NCBI RefSeq assembly: GCF_000016385.1
Contig: NC_009376.1
Span: 1,860,001 to 1,924,000, forward strand
DNA length: 64,000 bases
Origin: Pyrobaculum arsenaticum DSM 13514
Lineage (GTDB): Archaea > Thermoproteota > Thermoprotei > Thermoproteales > Thermoproteaceae
Direction of reading: 5' to 3'
Below are positions 50,820 to 60,444 of the stretch, in pieces. The notes under the pieces are model-generated. The model was not told where the DNA came from. It searched no databases and was given only the letters and a program-made list of their open reading frames with translations. Made by a program: the position numbers and the translations under genes. Position 1 is the first letter of the stretch; each line of letters opens with the position of its first letter.

Positions 50820-52148
50820 ATGCAGTTGTCAAAAGAGTTCCTGGTAGCGTCGGCGGCATTTGCGCTTTCGATTATTGCTTTGGCAATAGCGGTACAGGCC
50901 TTGGGGCAGTTATCATCGTCGCTAATCTCTCTCAAGGCAGATGTCACCGACAAGTTAAATATCCTGGAGAAAAAGGTGGGAGAGCTTCAGCAACAGTTAA
51001 GCATATCCACGAGCGAACTCAGAGGTTCTCTTCAGAGCGAAATCTCCGGCGTTAACAAAACTTTGTCTGAGCTTAGGCAGGAAGTGACGCTTCTTAGGCG
51101 TGTGGCGTCTATGCCCTCTGGCCAAGTGTCTGTCAAATACGCCAGCTTTTACCTGGCTTACGAGGGCGGGGCCTACCTTCTTAAGGACTCCATGGGACGG
51201 AGAGTTTTGCTACTGCCACGGGGGATTGAAGCGCCTCTTGCCTCGTATCTAGAAGCGAAGTATAGACCCGACCTCGTTGTGATTTACCCAGTAGAGAGGG
51301 CTGTTTTTATGGCCGCTACCCAAGTTGCCATGGTCTACCGGCTGTATAACGAGACTGGGGACCCGCGCTTCTTGAGGTCAATCGCCGGCATTATGTGGGG
51401 CAGGGACTACGAGTGGTATCTCCCCGAGGTTAAGGCCATGCTCCAAAACGGCACTATAAAAGACGTCGGATCTGCCTATTCTCCAAACTACGAGGCCATA
51501 TTGGCCCTGAAGCCCGATGTTGTCTTCGTATACTTCTCCCCCGGCCCCTACGGCACAGAGGCCGTAATTCAAAGGCTTCAACAGCTGGGCGTCCCCTACG
51601 TCGTCGTGAATGAGTTCAACGAGAGGAGCCCCCTGGGGAGGTTCGAATGGGTCAAGGCAGTAGCCGCGTTTTTCAACGCGACGGACAAGGCAGTTGCGGT
51701 ATTCAACAAGGTGGAGGCGAGGTGGGACCAGCTGGCGTCCTTAGCCGCGGATTTAGACAGGCCGAGGGTGGCGTGGTTTATCATATACCAAGGCATTCTA
51801 TACCCCGCAGGTCCGGCGGTAAGGGAGCTAATAAGACTGGCGGGGGGCAGATACGCCTATGCCAACTACAGCCGGGTTGACCTCGAAGTCGTGTTGAAGC
51901 ACAGAAACGACGTTGACGTGCTCATATGGTCGGGTTACGGCGTGTCAAAGATAGAGGACATAGTGAAGATAGAGCCGAGACTCAAGGAACTTAGGCCAGT
52001 CGTGACTGGCAGGGTGTACGCATACAGCCCCGCCTTTTACCAGCTGTCCAACGCCTACCCAGAGCGCGTCCTTGAAGAGCTCGTGTCGATAATACACCCC
52101 GAGATCTCTCCGCCGGGTAGGCTAACGCTCTTCATCCAGTTGCAGTGA
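50820..52148 (+). CDS. ABC transporter substrate-binding protein, Fe-siderophore/cobalamin (FecB/BtuF) type
   Basis: This ~442-residue protein has an N-terminal membrane anchor (FLVASAAFALSIIALAIAVQAL). A ~60-residue coiled-coil stalk follows (VTDKLNILEKKVGELQQQL...), then a periplasmic-binding-protein fold of type III (SIAGIMWGRDYEW, LALKPDVVFVYF, YGVSKIEDIVK). It is fixed to the membrane and faces outward. ATG 50820 is chosen since CTTTATATAAT lies ~25 nt upstream. It couples to the FecCD permease by a 4-bp overlap. Confidence 0.82.
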   Translation: MQLSKEFLVASAAFALSIIALAIAVQALGQLSSSLISLKADVTDKLNILEKKVGELQQQLSISTSELRGSLQSEISGVNKTLSELRQEVTLLRRVASMPSGQVSVKYASFYLAYEGGAYLLKDSMGRRVLLLPRGIEAPLASYLEAKYRPDLVVIYPVERAVFMAATQVAMVYRLYNETGDPRFLRSIAGIMWGRDYEWYLPEVKAMLQNGTIKDVGSAYSPNYEAILALKPDVVFVYFSPGPYGTEAVIQRLQQLGVPYVVVNEFNERSPLGRFEWVKAVAAFFNATDKAVAVFNKVEARWDQLASLAADLDRPRVAWFIIYQGILYPAGPAVRELIRLAGGRYAYANYSRVDLEVVLKHRNDVDVLIWSGYGVSKIEDIVKIEPRLKELRPVVTGRVYAYSPAFYQLSNAYPERVLEELVSIIHPEISPPGRLTLFIQLQ

Positions 52149-53068
52149 AGCTTCTCGTAGCTCTTGCGGCTCTTCTTTTTTTACTGGAATTATTCAGTGG
52201 ACCCGCCGGCCTTGACCCCTACGTAATCCAAGAGGTGAGACTTCCCAGAGCCATGGGGGCAGTCGCGACGGGGCTTATGCTGGCCCTAGCGGGGCTCCTC
52301 CTCCAGACAGCAATTAGGAACCCGTTAGCGGATCCGTATGTGTTAGGGGTAAGCGGCGTAGCTCAGCTCGCCGCCTTGGCCTCCTACGTGGGTTGGCGGC
52401 TGGCTGGGGTTCCTTACGTAGGCTACTTCGCGGGGTCCCTTGCAGGTGCTACAGTAGCCACGGCGCTTTTGGCATATTTGGCCAGGAGGGCGGAACCCCT
52501 AGTCGTCGTGATGACAGGCGTCCTAATGGCCTTCGTTTCGTACTCAGCTACACAGCTACTCCTCCTAATCCTCCCCCCAGAGGAGCTCGGTTTCATATAT
52601 GTAGGGCTTCAAGGCTCCTTCGCCGCATACCCCGCCGGGGTGTTGGGCTACGGGATACTTGCCGCCGCTATGGCCCTCTGGTTAATCGCATACCTGAATG
52701 CCAGACACATAGCCGTGTTGGCACATGGTGAAGACGTTGCGGCAGGGCTCGGCGCAGACGTGAAGAGGGCAAGTCTAATAGCACTCCTCGTCTCCTCAAT
52801 AGCAGTGGGCTTTACCGTGGCATCTGTGGGCCCCGTAGGCTTCATAGGCTTGCTAGCCCCCCACATGGCCCGGTGGCTCGCTGGGAGATACCGGTTCGAT
52901 AAAGTTATGTGGATAGCGGCTGGCCTGGGCCCTATCCTCGCCCTAGTTGCCGACCTAGCGGTAAAGGCGCTACCCAGGGAAACTCCGGTGGGGACTGTGC
53001 TGACGCTGGTGGGGGCCCCCGCGGCGGCCTACTTGATGTGGCGCCATGTTGGTAAAATTCGAGGTTGA
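52145..53068 (+). CDS. FecCD-family ABC transporter permease
   Basis: This 307-residue protein has the many membrane helices of BtuC/FecCD permeases. It shows EVRLPRAMGAVATGLMLALAGLLLQTAIRNPLADPYVLGVS near the start, and GPVGFIGLLAPHMARWLAG as the ATPase-contact loop region. The GTG start overlaps the binding-protein stop by 4 bp. The substrate may be a siderophore, cobalamin or heme; nothing local decides it. Confidence 0.9.
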   Translation: MKLLVALAALLFLLELFSGPAGLDPYVIQEVRLPRAMGAVATGLMLALAGLLLQTAIRNPLADPYVLGVSGVAQLAALASYVGWRLAGVPYVGYFAGSLAGATVATALLAYLARRAEPLVVVMTGVLMAFVSYSATQLLLLILPPEELGFIYVGLQGSFAAYPAGVLGYGILAAAMALWLIAYLNARHIAVLAHGEDVAAGLGADVKRASLIALLVSSIAVGFTVASVGPVGFIGLLAPHMARWLAGRYRFDKVMWIAAGLGPILALVADLAVKALPRETPVGTVLTLVGAPAAAYLMWRHVGKIRG

Positions 53069-53693
53069 GAAGAGGCTGGGGGACTTCCTTCTCAGCGCTG
53101 CAGGAGAGCTGGCCGAGGGGCTCCGTTGCATTGTGGGGCCCAACGGCTCTGGGAAGACCACCTTGATGAAGATATTGGCTGGGCTAATGAAACCAGACAA
53201 GGGACATGTAAGCATGTTCGGAGTAAGAAGTGTCGTATACATTAGCGACTTACCATCGCCGCCTGATGTGTTAGGAATAGACGTCTTGGCCGCCGGCAGG
53301 ACTAGGTTTTCAAAAAAGCCCATATCAGAAGAGGAGGAAGAAACCCTCTTGAAATACGCAGAACTCCTCGGAGTAGCACAACTAGCGAGAAGACGCTGGG
53401 GCACCCTAAGTGGAGGCGAGAGACAGAGACTAGTAGTGGCGGCAGCCCTAGCCGCAGAGGCCGATTTTCTACTTCTTGATGAGCCCCTCTCCAACCTACA
53501 CGGCGATTGGAGAAAAAGAGTAATGGAAACACTGAGGAACTACGCAAGGCAGAGAATTGTAGTCGTTACCACACACCACGGGGACGTACTAGATTGCTGC
53601 GCCGAAATTTTGGCCATGAGAGAAGGAAAACTCATGTGGAGGGGGCCACCGAGCGAATACACGTGGCCAATTGACGGGAAATGCGACGTGTAA
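53046..53693 (+). CDS. ABC transporter ATP-binding protein (FecE/BtuD type)
   Basis: This 215-residue ATPase has a Walker A GPNGSGKTTLMKIL, the signature WGTLSGGERQRLVVAAAL, a Walker B FLLLDEPLSNL and the switch His in VVTTHHGDVLD. It overlaps the permease by 23 bp and completes a three-gene import operon (binding protein, permease, ATPase). Its N-terminus is short for the family, starting directly at the first strand. Confidence 0.9.
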   Translation: MLVKFEVEKRLGDFLLSAAGELAEGLRCIVGPNGSGKTTLMKILAGLMKPDKGHVSMFGVRSVVYISDLPSPPDVLGIDVLAAGRTRFSKKPISEEEEETLLKYAELLGVAQLARRRWGTLSGGERQRLVVAAALAAEADFLLLDEPLSNLHGDWRKRVMETLRNYARQRIVVVTTHHGDVLDCCAEILAMREGKLMWRGPPSEYTWPIDGKCDV

Positions 53694-53982
53694 GAACCAT
53701 ACATGGGAAGAGCCAACATTACTTCTTCCGGCTGGCAGTGCCTTCAAGAAGCTGGGAAGGTTAGCTGTTATAAAATAACTACATGTCCTATGGGCATCAA
53801 GTCATGCGCTTAATATGCTCTACAAAGACGTAGTTGATTACAGGATGCAGGTAGGGTGTTTAAGGCCGCTCTTCGCTCCCGACTAAGCTCATGGCTCTCG
53901 TAGCTTCACGAATTAGAGTCTTGTAGGTCTAGACAGTGGCGCTTATAGAAAAAGATATATACTTGCCCCTCCGGGGTGACTC
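53694..53982. other. Intergenic region before EF-2
   Basis: About 290 bp without a convincing gene. The end holds the EF-2 promoter: AAAAAGATATATA at 53947-53959, ~25 nt before the leaderless start. A 36-codon Cys-containing frame starts at 53703 but has no promoter and no recognisable features. Confidence 0.4.
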
Positions 53983-56205
53983 ATGTCGTCTGCAGTCAGG
54001 ATTGTGGAGAAGCAACTGGATGAAATTCTGGCCATTGCTAGGAACCCGGCGCAGATACGAAACGCCGGCACTCTGGCGCATGTGGACCACGGCAAGACCA
54101 CCACCACGGACTCGCTCCTCATGGGCGCGGGGTTGCTCTCGCCGAAGGTGGCAGGGAAGGCGCTGGCCATGGACTTCGTCGCTATTGAGCAGCTCCGCCA
54201 GATGACCGTGAAGGCCGCCAACATATCGCTCTACTTCGAGTACGGTGGGAAGCCCTACTTGGTGAACTTCGTCGACACGCCGGGACACGTCGACTTCACA
54301 GGCCACGTCACGCGCTCGCTTAGAGTTATGGACGGCGGCCTCGTCGTTGTAGACAGCGTCGAGGGGGTCATGACGCAGACGGAGACGGTGGTCAGGCAGG
54401 CGCTTGAGGAGTACGTCCGCCCAGTCCTATTCATTAATAAGATCGATAGGCTGATAAAAGAGCTGAGGCTATCGCCGCAGGAGATACAGCAGAGGATCCT
54501 CACAATAGTCAAGGACTTCAACGCTCTCATTGATATGTTCGCCCCGCCGGAGTTTAAGGATAAATGGAAGGTCGATCCCGCCAAGGGGCAGGTAGCTCTA
54601 GGCTCTGCGTTACATAAGTGGGGCATAACCATACCCATGGCCCAGAAGGCCGGTTTGAAGTTTAGCAACATAGTAGATGCCTACGAGAAAGGGTATGTGG
54701 ACAAGCTAGGGGAGGAGTTCCCCCTGTACAAGACCCTCCTCACCATGATCATAGAGCACGTCCCGCCGCCGAACGTTGCCCAGAAGTACAGAATCCCGAG
54801 GCTTTGGCGTGGCGACTTAAACAGCGAGGTGGGCAAGGCGATGCTGGAAGCCGACCCCAACGGCCCGACGGTGATAGCAGTATCCAAGGTAAACAAGGAT
54901 CCCCACGCCGGTTTGATCGCCACAGGGCGTGTCTTCTCGGGGACTATCAGGGAAGGCGACGAGGTCTACATCATCGGGAGAAAGATGAAGAAGAAAGTCC
55001 TCCAGACGTACATCTACATGGGACCCACGAGGATAATCGTGCCTTACATGCCCGCCGGCAACATAGTGGCGCTGATGGGCGTAGACGAGGCAAGGGCAGG
55101 AGACACGCTGGTGGACCCAAGGCTGACCGAGGTACCGCCTTTCGAGAAGATGAGGTACATTGCGGAGCCCGTGGTGACGGTCGCAATTGAGCCGAAGAAC
55201 CCGGCGGAGCTGGCAAAGCTGGTGGAGGCCTTAAAGGATTTGGTGATTGAGGACCCAACTCTCGACTTGAAGATTGACCAGGAGACTGGGCAGATCCTCC
55301 TCTCAGGCGTCGGCACGCTCCACTTGGAGATCGCAACGTGGTTGCTTAAGGAGAGGGCTAAGACAGAGTTTACGGTATCGCCGCCGTTGATAAGGTTTAG
55401 GGAGACTGTCAGGGAGAGGTCCCAGGTGTGGGAGGGCAAGTCGCCGAATAAGCACAACAAGCTTTACTTCTACGTGGAGCCTCTCGACGAGACTACGGTG
55501 GAGCTAATCGCCACGAAGGAGATTACAGAAGAGCAGGACCCGAGGGAGAGGGCCAAGATTCTGAGGGAGAAGGCGGGCTGGGACACCGACGAGGCTAGGG
55601 GCATCTGGGCGATCGACGACCGCTACTTCAACGTCATTGTGGACAAGACGACAGGTATCCAGTACCTCCGCGAGATTAGGGACTACATTGTCCAGGGCTT
55701 CCGCTGGGCAATGGAGGCTGGGCCGCTGGCCCAGGAGCCTATGAGAGGGGTTAAGGTAGTTCTCGTCGATGCCGTCGTCCACGAGGACCCTGCCCACCGC
55801 GGACCTGCGCAGATAATGCCTGCAACTAAAAACGCCATCTTCGCCGCCGTGCTTTCAGCGAGGCCGACACTTCTTGAGCCATTAGTGAGGCTAGACATAA
55901 AGGTGGCCCCTGACTACATCGGATCTGTTACCTCCGTGCTGAATAAGCATAGGGGCAAGATCCTCGACATGACTCAGCAGGAGTACATGGCCTACCTTAG
56001 GGCTGAGTTGCCGGTGCTTGAGTCTTTCACAATCAGCGATGAGCTCCGCGCCGCCGCAGCTGGCAAGATCTTCTGGTCTATGCAGTTCGCGAGGTGGGCT
56101 CCTTACCCAGAGTCTATGCTTGTCGACTTCGTGAAGCAGTTGAGGAAGAAGAAGGGGCTGAAGGAGGATATACCAAAGCCTACAGACTTCGTCGAGGTCT
56201 TTTAA
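53983..56205 (+). CDS. fef2: Translation elongation factor 2
   Basis: This 740-residue GTPase has the archaeal EF-2 form. It has G1 AHVDHGKTTTTDSL near residue 30, the switch II DTPGHVDF, FINKIDRL for guanine recognition, then domains II-V. The diphthamide loop is present, with DAVVHEDPAHRGPAQIMPA holding the candidate modified histidine. It drives ribosomal translocation. ATG 53983 is supported by a strong GATATATA box. The gene is highly GC-rich in third positions, as expected for a highly expressed gene. Confidence 0.97.
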   Translation: MSSAVRIVEKQLDEILAIARNPAQIRNAGTLAHVDHGKTTTTDSLLMGAGLLSPKVAGKALAMDFVAIEQLRQMTVKAANISLYFEYGGKPYLVNFVDTPGHVDFTGHVTRSLRVMDGGLVVVDSVEGVMTQTETVVRQALEEYVRPVLFINKIDRLIKELRLSPQEIQQRILTIVKDFNALIDMFAPPEFKDKWKVDPAKGQVALGSALHKWGITIPMAQKAGLKFSNIVDAYEKGYVDKLGEEFPLYKTLLTMIIEHVPPPNVAQKYRIPRLWRGDLNSEVGKAMLEADPNGPTVIAVSKVNKDPHAGLIATGRVFSGTIREGDEVYIIGRKMKKKVLQTYIYMGPTRIIVPYMPAGNIVALMGVDEARAGDTLVDPRLTEVPPFEKMRYIAEPVVTVAIEPKNPAELAKLVEALKDLVIEDPTLDLKIDQETGQILLSGVGTLHLEIATWLLKERAKTEFTVSPPLIRFRETVRERSQVWEGKSPNKHNKLYFYVEPLDETTVELIATKEITEEQDPRERAKILREKAGWDTDEARGIWAIDDRYFNVIVDKTTGIQYLREIRDYIVQGFRWAMEAGPLAQEPMRGVKVVLVDAVVHEDPAHRGPAQIMPATKNAIFAAVLSARPTLLEPLVRLDIKVAPDYIGSVTSVLNKHRGKILDMTQQEYMAYLRAELPVLESFTISDELRAAAAGKIFWSMQFARWAPYPESMLVDFVKQLRKKKGLKEDIPKPTDFVEVF

Positions 56206-56516
56206 GACCAGCTAAACATAGGGCAATTTCCCTTATAGCGCTTACTCAGCATAGCATTACGCGTACTGCAAGTTAAACATGCGGGGCTTTGGCACACGCC
56301 CCGTTGCTGATGTCTTCAAATCTGCAGTCTTGGGGCTTGATAAAAAGTCTTCCGCTGTGACTTGGAATACTGAAGCTCTGCGCGTTTTAGAAGAAGGGCG
56401 GATGCCACCTCTTTGTGGGCGTACGGATCAGCCTAGAAACACTTCTTCACCCCTCACGCACGGCCGTGTCATCACGTAAGCGTTAATGTTTTTATGTATA
56501 AATTATTTCTGATGGC
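56206..56516. other. Intergenic region between EF-2 and the ThiB-type transporter
   Basis: About 310 bp. A 66-codon frame (56279-56479) begins MRGFGTRPVADVFKSAV, but it has no promoter, no recognised domain and a low-complexity end. The promoter for the transporter operon, ATGTATAAATTATT, lies at 56494-56507. I see no RNA gene. Confidence 0.4.
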
Positions 56517-57533
56517 ATGTCCATAAGAAATTTATTGATTGTGCTCATAGCGGTCGCTGGGGTGATAGTGGCATTCCTAACGATATCTGCTTTTCAGCAA
56601 CCGCAGACAAAGAAGCTCGTTATTGTCGGCCCCGCGGGCATAAGCGACTTAGGGCAGGCGTTGGCGAAAAAGTTCAGTGAGAAGTATGGGGTGAACGCCA
56701 CGTTTATCCCACTTGGTGGGGCGGTAGAGATGGTGAACGAGCTGGTGAGGAACAAGGACAACCCACCATGGGACGTCGCCATTGGGATTCCGGAGTTTTA
56801 CTACACTGTGTTAGTGGAAAGGGGTGTTTTACACTGTCCCAAGTTGTCTGTGGAGGGAGTCCCCCCCGAGGAGTTTTGGGATCCCAACGGTTGCGTGTAC
56901 CCGCTGGATAAGTCCTACATCGGCATTGTATACAACGCCACTGCCCTCGAGAGGCTTGGGCTAAGGCCTCCAGAGACGCTGGACGACTTACTTAGGCCGG
57001 AGTACAAGGGGCTAGTAACATATCCCAACCCAGTCCAGTCGGGCACCGGGCTTGCCGTCCTCTCGTGGATAATGTCAGTAAAGGGAGAAGAGGCAGGGTG
57101 GACATATTTGAAACAGCTCAGCGGCCAAATAGCCAAGGTGGGGTATCCCAGCGGCTTTACGGCTTTGAGAAGCGCCCTAAAACGTGGCGACGTGGTTATA
57201 GCGCTTTCATGGTACAGCCACGTGATTGATCCTGGAACCCCTCACATGAGGGCTGCCACTTACAGCGCCTTTTTGTATAGAGAGGGCGTGGCAGTGCTTA
57301 AAAATGCCAAAAACCGCGACTTAGCCGTGGAATTTGTTAAATTCGCCCTAAGCAAAGAGGGGCAGGACCTAGTAGATCCTTACAACTACATGCTCCCCGT
57401 CAGGGCAGACGCCGTGGTGAAGAACAACGTGGGCCTTCCCCAGCCGCGGTCGGTGGTGGTCTACAACCCTGCCCTCGGCTCCAAGGCAGACGAGTGGAGG
57501 CTGAGGTGGCAGAGGGAGGTCGCTTCAGGTTAA
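56517..57533 (+). CDS. ABC transporter substrate-binding protein, thiamine (ThiB)-like
   Basis: This 338-residue protein has an N-terminal membrane anchor (LLIVLIAVAGVIVAFLTI). A type II periplasmic-binding fold follows: FSEKYGVNATFIPLGGAVEMVNEL, PPWDVAIGIPEF, DKSYIGIVYNATALERLG and PVQSGTGLAVLSWI. This pattern fits ThiB or Fe(III)-type binding proteins; ThiB is the closer match by eye. It starts an operon with the permease that follows, overlapping it. The substrate is not proven. Confidence 0.78.
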   Translation: MSIRNLLIVLIAVAGVIVAFLTISAFQQPQTKKLVIVGPAGISDLGQALAKKFSEKYGVNATFIPLGGAVEMVNELVRNKDNPPWDVAIGIPEFYYTVLVERGVLHCPKLSVEGVPPEEFWDPNGCVYPLDKSYIGIVYNATALERLGLRPPETLDDLLRPEYKGLVTYPNPVQSGTGLAVLSWIMSVKGEEAGWTYLKQLSGQIAKVGYPSGFTALRSALKRGDVVIALSWYSHVIDPGTPHMRAATYSAFLYREGVAVLKNAKNRDLAVEFVKFALSKEGQDLVDPYNYMLPVRADAVVKNNVGLPQPRSVVVYNPALGSKADEWRLRWQREVASG

Positions 57534-58945
57534 CAGTATACCAGGCGCCGGCCCTCTTATACCTTTTTGTTTTTGGGGCGCCGTACTTGTTTTTGTTGAG
57601 CCGCTACGGATTCTCCTCTGGGCTAGACGAATATACGTTGCGAGTTTTGTGGTTCACTTTGTGGCAGGCGGCTCTCTCTGCGTTGTTGTCTCTGGTAGGG
57701 GGGTTTGCCCTCCTGCCAGCCTATCTCAAGACGCCCTGGGTTAAGCCCCTGGCCCTCATCCCCTTCTTTGCCCCGGCCCTATCCACTGTAGACGCTCTTA
57801 TTAGGCTCCACGGCGACGTGATGTACAGCCCGTGGGGAATTATCATAGCCCACGGAGTCTACTACGCCCCCTATGTGGCGTTGCTCCTAGAGTCTAACAT
57901 GCTCTCTATGCCGGCAGATCTGACGGAGGCTCTGGATCTATACGTCAGGCGGCTCAGGACTAGGCTGAAGATCGTGTTGTGGGAACTAAGGCCCTCAATA
58001 CTCTACTCGCTCTACACAGTGTTCGTCTTCAGTTTCCTCAGCTTCACCACGCCTCTCCTCCTCGGAGGGAGGTACCCCACCCTGGAGCTTTTGATATACA
58101 TATACGCAACCTCCTACGCCTCCACTGCGCTGGCCTCTGCACTTGTGGCGCTTAACTTGGTAGCCACCTTGGCGCTGGCTGCACCGCTTTTCAGAATGAG
58201 GAGCCCCCCTCCGGCGGATCCCGCCGCCAGGCCCCCCAAAATGGGGCTTCTGCCCACGGCCGTGGGGCTGGCCGCAACCGGGTACTACGCCGTAGCGGCT
58301 TTCTACATCTTTTCGCCTTTGCTTGCGCCAAGGGGCGTCGCCGAGGTGTGGCCGTACGTGTTGAATAGCATCCTCGTAGCCGTGGTGGCGGCTACTGGGT
58401 CGCTGGTCTTGGTCTTGCTGTTCCTCATGGCTGATGGGGCGGGGTCCAGGTTGCCTGGCGTTGCCTACGCCGTGGCGCTTTCTCTTTCTAAAAGCGTCTT
58501 CGCATTGGGCTTTTTCTACCTGGCTCAGCCTCTCTACGGCACCCTTCTCATCCTCGCCGCGGCGCATATGCTGGTGATCTCCCCCCTGGCCTTCTCCCTT
58601 GCTAAGCCGGCTTGGGATAAAATAAGACAAGACGTGAGGGAGTCGTGCACCTTGTACCTCGGACCAGCGAAGTGCGTTATTAGAATAGTTGCGGAGCTCC
58701 TGGGCCCCACCATTGTCCAGGCTTGGCTGATAGCTCTCGCCTCGTCTCTGTCCGAGACTACTCTGGCCCTTATGCTCACCACAGGGGCGTCTACGACTCT
58801 TTCCGCAATGACGGCGCACCTCCTCACGTCAAGAGGGCCCGAACTGGTTGAAACTGGGCACTTCTACTCGTCACTTCTCGCATTGCTGGTTCTAGTCACC
58901 GTGGCCCTGTCACGTCTCGTAAAGACGAGGCCCTTCTCCTTCTAG
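57506..58945 (+). CDS. ABC transporter permease, double-length ThiP type
   Basis: This ~480-residue permease has about twelve hydrophobic segments in two halves, each a binding-protein-dependent transport domain, as in ThiP. The first EAA-like loop is near ADLTEALDLYVRRLRTRLKIV. The second is near RQDVRESCTLYLGPAKCVIRIV. The start is uncertain: GTG 57494 or GTG 57506, both inside the binding-protein gene. Its stop overlaps the convergent ATPase by 4 bp, an odd arrangement for one transporter. Confidence 0.8.
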   Translation: MAEGGRFRLTVYQAPALLYLFVFGAPYLFLLSRYGFSSGLDEYTLRVLWFTLWQAALSALLSLVGGFALLPAYLKTPWVKPLALIPFFAPALSTVDALIRLHGDVMYSPWGIIIAHGVYYAPYVALLLESNMLSMPADLTEALDLYVRRLRTRLKIVLWELRPSILYSLYTVFVFSFLSFTTPLLLGGRYPTLELLIYIYATSYASTALASALVALNLVATLALAAPLFRMRSPPPADPAARPPKMGLLPTAVGLAATGYYAVAAFYIFSPLLAPRGVAEVWPYVLNSILVAVVAATGSLVLVLLFLMADGAGSRLPGVAYAVALSLSKSVFALGFFYLAQPLYGTLLILAAAHMLVISPLAFSLAKPAWDKIRQDVRESCTLYLGPAKCVIRIVAELLGPTIVQAWLIALASSLSETTLALMLTTGASTTLSAMTAHLLTSRGPELVETGHFYSSLLALLVLVTVALSRLVKTRPFSF

Positions 58946-59859
58946 TGGAAGCACATTCCCCTAGTCACGTCGAACTCAATAAACCCGCTTTTTGGCATTT
59001 CGTGCCAAAGAAGTCTCACATGGGAGTCTCCTACCTCAGCCAGCACTTCGTATTTGCCGGCTTTGTACCAGATAGCCAGGATTTTTCCCCTATACGAAGA
59101 TCCCGGCTTGACGTCCCACGGCCTGAAGTACAAGCTACCGCAAGTGGCGCCTAGCCTATTCACATAGCCCAGAAACTGGGCCACTTGTGGTGTCGGCGGG
59201 TTTTCAAACACCTCCGCGGCCCTCCCCTCGGCTGCGACTTTGCCCTCCATAAGCACAACCAACCTATCCGCTGTGAATGTAGCTTCTTCAAAATCGTGTG
59301 TGACGTAGACTACAGTTCTGCCCCGCGACGCCTCGTAAATGTAAGGCAAAACCTCGCCTCTCAGCGGTGGGTCAAGCGCTGTGAGCGGCTCGTCAAATAG
59401 CAAAACAGGTGGATCTAAGATCAAGGCTCTTGCCAGCGAAACTCTCTGTTGCTGGCCTCTGCTGAGCTGGGCGGGGTATCTGGCCGATAGGTGCAAAATT
59501 CCAAGCCGCTGTAGGACTTCCCGCGCCCGTTGAACTGCCTCGCTTTTGGCAACGCCCTTGGAGAGGAGGGGCTCTACTATGTTTTCCAAGACGGTAAGTG
59601 ATGGAAAGAGGGCTGGGCTTTGGAATACCACCGCTACGCCCCGTTTCCAGGGCTCTTCGTATGTTACATCTCTCCCGTCTATATACACGCGCCCGCGGTC
59701 GGGGGTCATGAGGCCGGCGACGATACGCAAAAGCGTTGACTTACCCGATCCTGAGGGCCCCACTACGGCGATTCTCTCGCCTTTCCTTATTGCCAGGTCA
59801 ACAGGGCCGAGGATAAAACTACTCTGTTTTTTCCAGACTCCCCTCAGCTCTATCGACAT
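58942..59859 (-). CDS. ABC transporter ATP-binding protein with C-terminal TOBE-like domain
   Basis: The first ~205 residues are the ATPase: GPSGSGKSTLLRI (Walker A), the Q-loop VFQSPALFPS, the variant signature QLSRGQQQRVSLARAL, Walker B LLFDEPLTALD and TVVYVTHDFEEA. The last ~80 residues form a beta domain like TOBE. It most likely energises the ThiB-type transporter encoded on the other strand with convergent orientation. It directly abuts the RHH regulator gene (no gap), so ATPase expression is tied to that regulator. Confidence 0.88.
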   Translation of the reverse strand: MSIELRGVWKKQSSFILGPVDLAIRKGERIAVVGPSGSGKSTLLRIVAGLMTPDRGRVYIDGRDVTYEEPWKRGVAVVFQSPALFPSLTVLENIVEPLLSKGVAKSEAVQRAREVLQRLGILHLSARYPAQLSRGQQQRVSLARALILDPPVLLFDEPLTALDPPLRGEVLPYIYEASRGRTVVYVTHDFEEATFTADRLVVLMEGKVAAEGRAAEVFENPPTPQVAQFLGYVNRLGATCGSLYFRPWDVKPGSSYRGKILAIWYKAGKYEVLAEVGDSHVRLLWHEMPKSGFIEFDVTRGMCFH

Positions 59860-60444
59860 CTATTTTTTAAGCGCCTTGACTTTCAGTATGCCAGGTGCTG
59901 TAATAGACTCCTTAACCTCGTATCCCAGCTCATCTAGAAAGCAATGTACAGCCTTAGCCGTAGCCTCAACGCTCTCAGTACTGTATCCTACGCCGAGCGT
60001 CTCCATGACGAACTCCTTGCTGTCTGTTTTCACCTCAAACCGCTTCGCAGGGACTATTTTAGATATGTAGGGAACAAGCGACGCCGCAGCCTCGATGGAG
60101 CCGAATACTGCCTTAACATAGCTTGCCAGCATCTTGCCCGCCTCGCACCATGCCCTATGCACCACTTCGGGATTTGCCTTGTACATATCCGCTATTAATT
60201 TGTCCAGCAACCTCCCTGGGATAGGTACAGACTCCAGCTCTATCATTACGCGGAAAAACAGCGCCACTTCCCTAATCTGCTGGAGCGTGTAGCCTTGTTC
60301 AATGAGATCGAGTCCAAGAGAGAGTATCTGGTTAGCGAGGGCATACTGCGTCATGCCTTGTCCCTCGGCAATTCTGGCAAGTCTTTCTGCAACATCTCTA
60401 GATACAGCGATATTAACTCTGTCTTTTTTCACACTCATACACAT
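59860..60444 (-). CDS. Ribbon-helix-helix regulator with C-terminal helical domain
   Basis: The N-terminal ~45 residues form an RHH/CopG-like unit (VNIAVSRDVAERLARIAEGQGMTQYALANQILSLGLD). The remaining ~150 residues make an unrecognised helical/ferredoxin-like domain. It stands directly upstream of the ABC ATPase with no spacer, so it probably controls that transporter. ATG 60444 follows a TTTTTAAATT box by ~25 nt; a second ATG two codons later is possible. Confidence 0.65.
   Translation of the reverse strand: MCMSVKKDRVNIAVSRDVAERLARIAEGQGMTQYALANQILSLGLDLIEQGYTLQQIREVALFFRVMIELESVPIPGRLLDKLIADMYKANPEVVHRAWCEAGKMLASYVKAVFGSIEAAASLVPYISKIVPAKRFEVKTDSKEFVMETLGVGYSTESVEATAKAVHCFLDELGYEVKESITAPGILKVKALKK

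Noticed and set aside
53703..53813. 36-codon frame with four cysteines before EF-2
   Set aside because: Too short, no promoter and no related sequence nearby.
56279..56479. 66-codon frame after EF-2
   Set aside because: No promoter, no domain and an unnatural C-terminus; kept only as a note in the intergenic entry.
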